This document shows positions 53,365 to 64,000 of a DNA stretch of 64,000 bases, in pieces. The stretch is from Parietaria judaica (Eukaryota; Streptophyta; Magnoliopsida; Rosales; Urticaceae), in contig OX940871.1 in assembly GCA_954871525.1 (NCBI GenBank), forward strand, positions 62,001-126,000. Direction: 5' to 3'. A program made the position numbers and the translations under genes. Numbering within the stretch: the first letter of the stretch is position 1; each line of letters begins with the position of its first letter. The notes beneath the pieces are model-generated. The model was not told the DNA's origin. It searched no databases and saw only the letters and a program-made list of their open reading frames with translations.

Positions 53365-54244
53365 TCATTGGATCTTGAAGAGGGTCTTCAGTTTAGTGAC
53401 CAGCCTCCAGTCTTCCTTGGACAGGTCCTCCTGAACATACGATAAGCGCGTTACAAACGACGTGGGTTGATATAAATTATGGAAGATTGAGAGTTCCAAC
53501 TTACTTGGTAAGCTTTCAGCGCATCGATCGATTTTCTCGAGATGTGGCTGACAAGCTCGTCCTCGATCTCGAAATGCCTGCCATACATTTTCTGTTGTTC
53601 TTCGGGATCGCTGCCAACGATCTGCAAAAGAAACGGCCGTTAAAGTCCTTAAGAAGAGCTCCGGTCATGCTCTCGAAAGCAACGGCCGTTAAATTTTGTT
53701 TTTTGGTACCTTAATGGAGACTTGAGAGCCTTTCTTGGCAGTGTCGACATCTTCATTGTTTTTCTTTTTAATGGACGCGATCCGCCCGATATCGATGAAT
53801 TTCCTCTGAGGAATGCATATTGGACTCCCAACCTACACACAAACAAGAGGTACCAAAATGTTGTATACACTGAAATCTCATAGCAAACCAAAGTTCTTCG
53901 AAAAGTCGACGTATTATGCCAGATTTTAAATCATATGTAATGAAGTATGTGCATTGTAAGTGACTAAAGATTTAATGAAAACAAACGATGATAAAAATTG
54001 AAGGGGAAATTTACTATAATTTACTATGTCCCTGTCAAGCGAGAATTTATTAGAGATTTCGATTAAAATAAAAAGAAGGGTAAGCGGTAGTACCTTCGCG
54101 ATGCCCTCCAAAACATCAACTCCGAGAACAATTGGGTCCTTCGCTCTGAACACGCCGTTCGGTAATATCTTAAGAACGCAAGGGAACACCGCTTCATCGG
54201 CCGCCTCCTTCTTCTTTTCCTCCTTGAGGTTCTTGATGTAGGCT
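53365..54244 (-). pseudogene. eIF5B C-terminal fragment, copy B
   Basis: Exons 54244-54094, 53832-53710, 53621-53505 and 53430-53365 encode the same 151-residue C-terminal domain as copy A. No difference was noticed in the coding parts. GTPase domain absent. Confidence 0.87.
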
Positions 54245-55546
54245 CTGAACGCAAGGGTTTTTACTATGTACATGCATTTCCGTTTTTCATAAACGACATC
54301 ATTTCTCTGCATCATTTCCGTTGTTCGCTTTTGTTTGCTTCGGTTCGCTCGTGTAAAAAGATTGGAAATAAGCCGTCACAGTTGACCACATTGGTTACTT
54401 ATACCATAAATATCTCTACATTGGATCAATTTAATATTTAATAGTACAAAATGATTTTGGATAAAATGTATACTATGATTTTACAAAAACGACAACAATA
54501 CGAAACTGACATATTCAAAGTCAGCCAATTTTAAGCCTAAAGTAAATGTTGTCCCTTTAAATTTTATTCCCTCTAACTGCTCACTGTCGTTTTAACTTTA
54601 AACTTCGGTCGTTTCGATCTATCGTTTTCCATTTCTATCGTTTTTCTAAACAATTTCTGAAGCTTCGTTTCTCTAATAAATGTCGTTTTGTAAATTTATA
54701 ATCCTTTCTCATTGATTGATTAAATATATTTTATTTTTTAAAACAGTTAATAGCCACATATGTATTGAAAGTTTTTATTTAAACAGTTAAGATTTCATCA
54801 GCTTTTAGAAAAGAAAAATGTTTAAAATACTTGTAGAAGTTACACATTAGAAAAACAGTTAAATGGATTGAAAAATTTGACGAAATTTGAGAGAAGGAAA
54901 ATATTATTGATACTCGAAACGTTTACAATTTACGTAAAAAAAAGTATTGGGTTTATAATTATATCATTAAGAGTATCAAGATATTAAGGTGGTGTTTGGT
55001 TAACTGGTTTGGGAAACCAGTTTTGCAATTTGGTTTGGAAAATCCGTCCAGTTTTGCAATTTGATTTGGGAAATCCGTCTGAAAGTTTGTTGATTGGGAC
55101 TTCGTCTCCTTAACGCAAAAGATATGTACTTCTCCGGAACGAGATGGAGAATACGACATAAACTATATCGTTTGACGTAAACGACCAAGTACGGAAGAGT
55201 GGGCCAAAACAAGGAAAAGGCCCATTATCGAAATAAGCCCATTCGGCCATGGCGTCCAGATTCCAACATAAATAAATAGTGTTCGTTTTTTCTATATATT
55301 AATTAAATTTATGACTAAAGTAGCTTATATTTTCTTTTTCTTATGCTTCTTAATCCCAATCTTAGCTTTAAAAAGAAAAGACCTTATCTTCGTTTTATTG
55401 CGACGAAGATCTGGTCTTTTAACCTCTAAAAATTAAAAATTGGAGCAAGAAAAAACAAAATATTAAGTAGTTTAACCGTAAATATTTATAAGTTCATTTT
55501 GAGAGCTCGAGTTCTGGTTGTTGAAGCTTTCGGTCTCTCCATTTCC
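54245..55546. other. Intergenic region, copy B
   Basis: Counterpart of 12491-13792; no additional eIF5B exon. Confidence 0.5.
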
Positions 55547-58500
55547 ATGGCGTTTGCTTCCTCGAACCTCGGAGCTCTCTCTCCCTCTCTCGTCGCAACC
55601 AGCCCCTTCCCTCGCTTCGCCTTCCGATTCCCGCCATCGCCGCGAAGAGTCGTCCCGCGACGAGCGCTCCGAGAGTGGAACGAGTACGAGGAAGCTCTCA
55701 AGCGCAAGGACCTCGCCCAAGCCCTAAAGTTCCTCAATTCCGTCGAAGACGACGAGGAGCTCGGAATCGATTCCTTCAGAGGATCGGGGAATCGAGATTG
55801 GGAGGTTTTGGACACTTGCTTGAACGCCGATGATATGAGACTCGTCGCCAACGCCTATGGCTTCCTCAAGAGCAGAGGGTTTCTCCCCTTCTTCGGCAAG
55901 TTCAGGAATATCGGTAAATGTTGCTTCTTTCTATCCACTCTTCTGTTGCCATTGATCACTGAGTTTAGATATAGCAATTTGTTCGGTATATCCGGTTTTC
56001 GGTTTAGAAAGTTGTTCAAGCTCAGAACTTTAGTGCTATAGAGGAACCGAACCGAGAAACCCGATTTGAGAAGATGAATGACGGGTAGGTTATTATTTGC
56101 CATTGATGATCTTGGTCACTAAGTAGAGTATATCCGGTTTTCGGTTTAGATTCGGTTTACATTATCCGTTGTTTCTTTCATCCATTGTTTTGTTGCCATT
56201 GATGATCTTGGTCACTGAGTAGAGTATAGGTCTAACAATTTATTCGGTATATCCGGTTTTCGATATATTCAGTTTTCGTTCGGATTACGGGTTTTATGAT
56301 TACCCCGTGTATCGACATATATAGCAGTTTCGAAAGCTATTCAAGCTCATAGCTTCAAACCGATGCCAGAATTATTTAGAAACCCGATTCGAGAAGATGA
56401 ATTACGTGTAGGTTAATGATCGAATAATTTATGATGGTGGAGAAGTCCCCAAAATATCCGATTTAAGTCGTATAGATAGTAAAGTTATGGGAAGAGATCG
56501 AACGTGTCACGGACATTTGAAACATCATTTTGGCAGTAGAGAAACAAAAGCAGAAGTAAAGAGATAACGACATGGGAATTTTACGCTGTGATCGGAAAAT
56601 GAGCTACAATGATGAGACAAAGAGAGCTAAAAAGATAAACGACGGCTTGATTATTGTATGTCTCCGAAAACGCCAATTATAGGCCTATCGGTCCGATCCC
56701 TCCACTCCACCAAGGAGCTCCTAAAATACCCCATAAATGTATGCCGTACCGTAGAGTTTAAAAAACGGGCCCAGCCAAGGAATCGGATTCGGGTCACAAA
56801 CTCAAACATTTAAAATAGCATTTTCGCAGGTGTACTACCTTTTTTTAATGGGTGTGCTCTATTTACCAAATAAACCATTAATTGCCAATGAATTATATGG
56901 TTGCTTTGTTATAGAAAATCTTTATTAATCAATTCTAAGTCGAGTAAATATTTGAATATGGAACTTATTGTTAATCGATTTCTGCAGTTTTGGAGGGACC
57001 AAGAAATGTCACACCAGATGTCTTGAAGGACTCGACGGGTTTAGAAGGTACTCCAAATTTTACGTTTTTTCCATTATCGTCTTCTTTGCAATATTAAGTG
57101 CCAAAGATACTTCCTTAGCCTTTTATGCTTAACTTGATCTTTTCCTCGTTATCCAGCTGAAAAATTCGCTCCGAGAAAATGGGGTGTTTCGGGAAGTTCT
57201 CAGCTTGCTTTGGTCGCGATCCTCGGTGGAACGTCATATCTTTTCTCGCAAGGCATCGATATAAGGACTAACCTTGCAGTTGTAATTTCTCTGGCGTTTA
57301 TCGATTCTATTTTTCTCGGAGGGTGTTGTTTAGCTCAACTCACAAGTTATTGGCCCCCGTATAGAACTAGAATCCTAGTACATGAAGCCGGCCATCTCTT
57401 AATCGGTAAGCATTACATTATGATCGTTGAATCATATAACAAAATGCAAACTCGGTGTTTTATTCAATTGAATTTTATTATTTTCCTTGACAAATAATAC
57501 TTAGTGGTGAGACCAAGACCGGGTACTGGGCTTTTGGATCATTTTCGGCCGGGTCCCAGTCTTTTTAGCCGCCCAAAACCGGGCCCAATCCCAATTTAAA
57601 AAGAAGTCCGCTTTTTGAATTTTTTGCAAAAAACCGGGACTGGGCTGAAAACCGGGCGTTTCAGCTTTTTAATAGTATTTTTTAATAGAACCCTAAAGCT
57701 AAAACTATAATAAATTAATGAAAAATCAGAATATACTAAAACTAGGCTGGAAACTGGGATGGCCCGGTTCTCGGACCGAAACCGGGCTTAGGGAGTAATT
57801 ATTACACCCCTACTCTGATCGTGATTAAGCAAGTAAACTTATGTTGATAACAAATTTTGTCGACATTTTGCAGCTTACTTAATGGGTTGTCCGATCCGCG
57901 GTGTCATTTTAGACCCAATCGTTGCAATTCAAATGGGAATTCAAGGGCAGGTATTATAAATCAGAACTATCTATTCTAAACCGTTAACTAAGAACACAGT
58001 TTACGGAGAGCCTAAAACCGAAAAGGGCCAATCGGAACGCTATCCAAATTATTACGTGGAGAATGAAAGATTTAGAATTAAGAGTAACAAGGCTGACATG
58101 AAGAATGTGTTTTAGGCAGGAACTCAGTTTTGGGATGAGAAAATGGCGAACGACTTAGCTGACGGACGATTAGATGGTACGGCATTTGACAGGTGCGTCT
58201 CACTATCTATCCCGGTATTTCGGGAATTTTCACTACCTTTTTTTTTTGTTGTTAAAATTCAATTCTAGTGCCGTGATTTTTAAAACCGGTTTTAATACAA
58301 ATCTCCCAAACCAAGTACAAATGAGTGAAATGAAACCAGGTACTGTATGGTCCTTTTCGCCGGAATTGCCGCTGAGGCTCTTATCTACGGGGAAGCTGAG
58401 GGCGGAGAAAACGGCGAAAACCTCTTCAAAAAGGCCTGTTCTTTGCTTCAACCCGCATTGTCAATCACCGAGGTATCACTTAAGTCGAATAAATTATTGC

Positions 58501-58718
58501 ACATTTTTATTTTTCTTCAACCAATAGTATTAAGTTTCGGATTCCGAATTTCCATTTGTAAGATGTCGAATCAAGCGAGATGGTCTCTTCTTCAATCCTA
58601 CAATCTTCTGAAATGGCACCGACGAGCTCATCGTGCTGCCGTTAAAGCCTTGCAGAGTCGCTGCACTTTAAGCGTCGTGATTCGGAGAATTGAGGATGCC
58701 ATGGCAGCAAGTAGATGA
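55547..58718 (+). CDS. Plastid membrane protein with HEAGH motif (VIR3/At5g27290-like), copy B
   Basis: Exons 55547-55913, 56988-57047, 57157-57405, 57874-57950, 58116-58192, 58340-58472 and 58563-58718 give 372 residues, with no amino-acid change seen against copy A. One substitution lies in intron 1 near 55925 (ctact/cttct). Transit peptide, two hydrophobic segments, HEAGH motif and the FAGIAAEALIYGE segment are all present, so both copies should be functional and the dose may be doubled. Confidence 0.88.
56111..56617 (+). repeat. Intron-1 segment, copy B (partner at 60297-60803)
   Basis: Counterpart of 14357-14863. The partner here has one difference near 60612 (aataatt/aatattt). Confidence 0.92.
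57502..57812. mobile_element. MITE-like insertion in intron 3, copy B
   Basis: Counterpart of 15748-16058. Confidence 0.45.
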
Positions 58719-59554
58719 AATGTGAAAAATTAGGTGTATATTAACTTTAATATATCTATAAGGTAAATGTATACACCTAATTAAATGTAAAAAATAGTCT
58801 TGAGTTGTATATATCCCATTTGATTATTTGCGGTAAAAGTACCTAAAAATAAATAAAAGTTGTGTCATTTTTTTATTTTTAACTTTTGCCGCTCATTTAT
58901 TTTTATCATTATTGGATACCAAAGTAAAAACACTGTAGTTTCTACAGTGACAATTTGCCAAATTAACAAGTCACAACTGCTGGCCTTCTAACGTTAACAT
59001 TTGCTCTCTCTCTTTTCTCTTTTTCCTAGAAAATTAAAAACAAAAAACAAAGTATGGTGTATGTGTTGGGTTTTCGATTCCAACTTGTGCAGATTAACTA
59101 ACTATGGTGTATTTTTTGTTTCATGGAGATGGCTGGTGAAGGGAAAGAATCGGATATTGAGTTCGATTAATATTGTTCATGTGAAATTAGAATCGGATAT
59201 TGAGTTCGATTAATATTGTTCATGTGAAAAGTGAAGGGAAAGAATCGGATATTGAGTTCGATTAATATTGTTCATGTGAAATTAGAATCGGATATTGAGT
59301 TCGATTAATATTGTTCATGTGAAAAGCTTCGACTCTTTTACTTTTTTCAGCAATAAACCCGAGAGCTTTAACTGTATTAGCTCTTCACGATGATCGGAAT
59401 ATTTAGGCTAAATTTCATATTTGCTTGGTAATTTTCCCCTTTTAACTTATAATTTTCCCTCATTTTTACTCTAGATTATACGTACTCGTCCCAATTTTAT
59501 TGACTTTATCCAAAAGTAGAAGTGGCAATTCAATGGGATTGGTTGGCCACTCCG
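58719..59554. other. Intergenic region with tandem repeat, copy B
   Basis: Counterpart of 16965-17800, including the two 95-bp units at about 59139-59327. Confidence 0.5.
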
Positions 59555-60040
59555 ATGGACGCGAAGCTTCTCTGGATGAGCAATTGCTTCACCAGAACCA
59601 AGCTCGGAAATCCTCCATTTGGGTTATCATCTTCTTCCTCTGGGATCTCTTCACCTTTGAGTTTGAGTTGCAGACATGGTTGTCGCTCTCCGGTCATGGC
59701 TTCTTCTTCCGCAAATCCTTCTACGAAGCTTTACGTCAGTGGTTAGTTAGTTAGTTATCATCTTCCAAAAAGTAAAACATTACGAGGATTTATTGGCTCA
59801 TATTGTTGATTTTAATATTTTGATGGTGAAAATACCTATGTTATTGACTTTAGTGCAACTAAGTACGAGTAAATAATAATTAATTGTCTCTTTTGCGCAA
59901 CTGTTGTTGTTTTACGGGATTATTATGAATCTTAACAAAGATCAACTATGACATTAGGGAAATATTGGTTGTAAACAAAGTGCTAAGATTAATATCCTTG
60001 GATGTGCAGGGCTATCGTTCCGTTCCACGGAGGAGAGTTT
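59555..60040 (+). pseudogene. Organelle RRM protein fragment (ORRM6-like), copy B
   Basis: Counterpart of 17801-18286: leader exon 59555-59741, then KLYVSG joined to LSFRSTEESL from 60010, and loss of the rest of the RRM. No difference from copy A was noticed. Confidence 0.68.
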
Positions 60041-60296
60041 ATATTTTCATTACAGATACTATATTTTTGCAATCATACCACCGAGGAACCAAATACGGAT
60101 TCAAGCACCAAGCCACGAGCTACGTAGAACCCAAAAACCAAAATGATGTCAAATATGGATAAAAATACAATTCTTCATTTTATAATTTTATCCCATACTA
60201 CATAGCCTTAGATATAAAATTTGAATTTCATTTAGAAAACGAAAATGCTACATATCCGTTGTTTACATTATCCGTTGTTTCTTTCATCCATTGTTT

Positions 60297-60803
60297 CTTG
60301 GTCACTAAGTAGAGTATATCCGGTTTTCGGTTTAGATTCGGTTTACATTATCCGTTGTTTCTTTCATCCATTGTTTTGTTGCCATTGATGATCTTGGTCA
60401 CTGAGTAGAGTATAGGTCTAACAATTTATTCGGTATATCCGGTTTTCGATATATTCAGTTTTCGTTCGGATTACGGGTTTTATGATTACCCCGTGTATCG
60501 ACATATATAGCAGTTTCGAAAGCTATTCAAGCTCATAGCTTCAAACCGATGCCAGAATTATTTAGAAACCCGATTCGAGAAGATGAATTACGTGTAGGTT
60601 AATGATCGAATATTTTATGATGGTGGAGAAGTCCCCAAAATATCCGATTTAAGTCGTATAGATAGTAAAGTTATGGGAAGAGATCGAACGTGTCACGGAC
60701 ATTTGAAACATCATTTTGGCAGTAGAGAAACAAAAGCAGAAGTAAAGAGATAACGACATGGGAATTTTACGCTGTGATCGGAAAATGAGCTACAATGATG
60801 AGA
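60297..60803 (+). repeat. Copy of HEAGH-gene intron-1 segment, copy B
   Basis: Counterpart of 18543-19049, next to the 3' end of the copy-B CCDC90 gene. Confidence 0.92.
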
Positions 60804-60860
60804 AACGGAGAATGTGGAGCAGGAAGACGATATTGAAGCTTTGCTAAAGAACGACGACGT

Positions 60861-61793
60861 CTACTGCATTATGCGCCATACGCAACCCACGACCGCAGAA
60901 ATCGACGCCAGAGTTGCAAAGCCGTATTTTATAAGCTCGAATTTCGCTGCTTCCAATCTTGCCCTTAAATCATGATTATCCTGATGTTTATGCAACAGTT
61001 ATGAATTAACGAGAGAACGTATCACGAGGTAAACGAAAGAAGAAAGATGGTGGTCAGGGTTTCTTACCCGATCCATGTTACTCTGGAGTTGCCCTATGTC
61101 ACTCTTAATTGTAATTTGCATCTTCTCCAGGTTGGTCTGCATGTTGATCTGCATCTTCTCCATTTCACCTCGCAGTTTCTCAATCTCAAGTTGCAATAAC
61201 GAGAAATGTTGATCCTGCAACATTTTTTAATGAATAATAACTCCAAAAGCATAGCTAGAAAGGAAATTGAGATCAAGACATATGTGAAACCAGAAATAAA
61301 CGTTTACATGTTGATAACCACTTTAAAGAAAAAAACTAAAAATAAATACCTGTTTGTTCTGAACTTCTGATTTGAATATGGACAAACTAGCTTCTTGCAT
61401 CATTTCACTCTACAAAATGAAATAGAAACCCGGTCAGCTAAATATTAATAGAAAAACAAGCATAATAATACAACTCCGTCGCTTACCTTCTGCATATCCG
61501 ACTTCGAAACTAACGAGCGCGAAACCTCGATTATTACACTAGTAATCGCCTCTGCCTGTTTCAATGTCACGCCTTCATTCTCTAGTTTCTTTACCTATAT
61601 CAATACAAAAATCAAAAAAAAAATTTGATACACGAAATTTGTTGAAGCTAAACTTTCTCGCGAATGGCGATCAATTAAATTTCAAAGACATTACCAGCGC
61701 TAATGTATCGAAGAGATGCATCGGATTTTCGCTCGGTTTCGCCAGCTGAGACATAGACCGAGAACCCAATTTCCTGAAAGCCGAAGCGGCCAT
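60861..61793 (-). CDS. DUF1640/CCDC90-family mitochondrial coiled-coil protein, copy B
   Basis: Five exons (61793-61695, 61594-61487, 61409-61350, 61214-61068, 60980-60861) join into 177 residues, 11 fewer than copy A because one LEKMQINMQTN unit is absent. There is also Ile for Met at the 61095 codon (SDIGQ against SDMGQ). The presequence, coiled coil and C-terminal membrane anchor are intact, so the shorter version should still fold and insert. Confidence 0.86.
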
Positions 61794-61989
61794 TGTCCCG
61801 AGAATCTCTACAAAACAACAACAGAGAATCAATCTAATGCATTCATTGAACAACATATCAGCATCTGAAAACAAAGAAAAAATAATATACAATATGCAAT
61901 AGCATGAATTTCAAAGAGCTGAATATACAAATGAAAAAAGCCTATTAATTAACCAAAAAAGCCCATAAACTAATTAAGTAATCAACCAA

Positions 61990-62610
61990 GAAAAAATCAA
62001 CCAATCTGATAATCAAGTAATCAACCCTAAATCTGATAATCAAGTAATCAAAACTGAAAACGAAAAACGTAAACCCTAAATCTGATAATCAAGTAATCAA
62101 CCGATAAACATCTGAGAATCAATCAGAGAATCAACCAATCTGATAATCAACCCTAAATCTGATAATCAAGTAATCAAAACTGAAAACGAAAAACGTAAAC
62201 CCTAAATCTGATAATCAAGTAATCAACCGATAAACAACTGAGAATCAATTCAGAGAATCAACCAATGTGATAATCAACCCTAAATCTGATAATCAAGAAT
62301 CAAAACTGAAAACGAAAAACGTAAACCCTAAATATCAACCGATAAACAACTGAGAATCAATCAGAGAATCAACCAATCTGACAATCAACCCTAAATCTGA
62401 TAATCAAGAATCAAAACTGAAAACGAAAAACGTAAACCCTAAATCTGATAATCAACCGATAAACAACTGAGAATCAACCGATAAATCAACCAAGAATCAA
62501 TCAGAGAATCAACCGATAGAATCAGTCAGAGAATCAACCGATAAACAACTGAGAATCAATCAGAGAATCGACCAAGAATCAACCGATAAACAACTGAGAA
62601 TCAGAAGAAA
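61990..62610. repeat. Minisatellite in the CCDC90 5' flank, copy B
   Basis: Counterpart of 20270-20890, apparently unchanged in unit number. Confidence 0.85.
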
Positions 62611-62763
62611 ACCCTAACCTTAAGTCGCCGAGGGAAGCTGGCTGCGAAGGCGAACGGCGAGCTGCGAACGGCGAGAACGGTTCGAGAGAGAGAGGAGGCT
62701 GTGCGAGAGGAGAGAGAGATACGGCCCTTTAAGAGAGGAGGCTGTGCGAGAGGAAAGAGAGAT

Positions 62764-62977
62764 ACGACCCTTTAACTAGTAAACGACCCTTTAAAAAACG
62801 ACCCTTTAACTAGTAACCATAAACCTTACACTTTTCTTCTTCTTCTTCCAGGTTTGATATCTAAAGCTGACAAGTATCTTTGGTAAGTTCTATTGGTTAA
62901 TTCACTCTCTTTTGGGAATTTTTCTTTGTAGTTCCCTTTAACTAGTAAACGACCCTTTAGCTAGTAAACGACCCTTT
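62764..62977. repeat. 34-bp tandem repeat, copy B
   Basis: Counterpart of 21050-21290 with one 34-bp unit fewer. Confidence 0.88.
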
Positions 62978-63775
62978 TCGCACAAAGATAATCATTAAAT
63001 AGCAAATAAAATACAACAATCGATGAATATCTCTGTTTTATTATGTTTTCCGAAATGAGCTCGGTTTTCTTCCGTTGAATAGCTGGACAGATGAAGGATC
63101 ATGAGCCAGATGTTTTTCTCTATTTTCCTTAACCTTCCCCTTATAGGGTCTCTCTCTCTTTTTCGGGACTTTTTCCTCTGTTTTTCCGAACCCTTACAAA
63201 ATGAGGCTTATCTTGCCTTTTATAGAGTTTACAATGCCTTCCCCTCGCATCTTTCCCGCCTTTTTTCTCTTTAATCATTCACTCTCTGACGTGATTTGAG
63301 GGCAGCAGGGTTAATCCTTGCTTTATGTCACTTCCGAGCAGGCTGCCGTTATGGGTATGTGTGCCTCATTAAATGCGCGTCCCGTCCGCCATCATTCGGC
63401 TCTGCAAGCCTCGTCGCTGGTGCTCTCGTCGAGTGAGTAGGTCGGCTTCATTAAATGCACGTCTCGTCAAGGGTCATTCGGCTCTGTATAATCATCATGA
63501 CGAAATTCCTCGTCGAGTGTGATGGGACGCTTCATCGCAACTTGCTTTTGTGTGGTTGTGCTTCCTCGCGATCGAACCTCCTCGGGGATAATCCCCCTCG
63601 CGGTTGAACTTCCTCGGGGATAATCCCCCTCGCGGTGATGAAGTTCCTCGGGGATAATCCTCGTCGGGGATAATCCCCCTCGGGTGATGAAGTTCCTCGC
63701 CTCCTTTCGTGTCGTTTGTGGGCAAAACGACACGAGTTATGTTGAGGATGGATTTGACCAAATCCGACCTTAACA
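62962..63775 (-). mobile_element. LTR-like element 1, copy B
   Basis: Counterpart of 21275-22088, with the same TATA, AATAAA and TTAGC flanks (63776-63780 on the right). The nested hAT/LTR pair seen after copy A would lie just beyond the window here. Confidence 0.65.
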
Positions 63776-64000
63776 TTAGCCGCCAAAAATAAACATTGGG
63801 TACATAATCCGCAGAAGATAAAACATTGGGTACATTAGCCGCAGTTTATCCTAATGTATAATAAAAGAATCTTTATATTAAGAGATGAATACTAACATAG
63901 AGATCATAAATATTAAAAGAAAAATGAAGTTGATGGGAATTGAACATTGGTCTTCTAGGAGAGAGAGTTAAAACTATTCTTAAATAACCACTATACCAAA

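Larger units (their letters stand above)
41757..64000 (+). repeat. Segmental direct duplication, copy B
   Basis: Counterpart of 1-22313. Its first base matches the first base of the window, so the left limit of homology cannot be set from this sequence. It still matches copy A at the right edge. See the copy A entry for differences. Confidence 0.98.

Overview
This is an AT-rich nuclear window from a flowering plant, most likely a eudicot. The evidence is the many short GT-AG introns, plant gene families (a WD40-type inositol 5-phosphatase, an SBT-type subtilase, a plant CYP85-clan P450, plastid and mitochondrial targeting leaders) and plant-style transposons. Nothing prokaryotic, viral or CRISPR-like was seen. 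Gene names rest on motif and family recognition by eye; no database search was possible.

The dominant structure is a direct repeat of at least 22 kb. Positions 1-22313 (copy A) recur at 41757-64000 (copy B) in the same order and orientation, with a start-to-start distance of 41756 bp. Both copies run off the window. They differ by only a few substitutions and small indels in what I compared. Each copy holds, in order: an inositol polyphosphate 5-phosphatase of the WD40/FRA3 type (minus, catalytic C-terminus not in view); a P450 of CYP724 type lacking its N-terminal exons (plus); a C-terminal fragment of translation initiation factor eIF5B (minus); a complete seven-exon plastid HEAGH membrane protein (plus); a truncated organelle RRM gene (plus); a complete five-exon mitochondrial DUF1640/CCDC90 coiled-coil protein (minus); a minisatellite-rich promoter; and an LTR-like element.

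The 19.4 kb between the copies (22314-41756) contains a hAT-like element with an LTR-like element nested in it, a complete 11-exon secreted subtilase (minus), a second hAT-like element with an 8-bp target duplication, a cytosolic glutaminyl-tRNA synthetase gene that stops right after its KMSKS-type motif (minus), and a third, decayed copy of the P450 3' end.

Three genes look complete and functional: the HEAGH protein, the CCDC90 protein (both in two copies) and the subtilase. Five other gene families appear only as fragments with intact exon structure and mostly open frames, which points to repeated segmental rearrangement. I found no new multi-gene system. The most notable points are the very young duplication (or retained haplotype), the gene-fragment mosaic, and copy-number change of an 11-residue coiled-coil repeat between the two CCDC90 copies.
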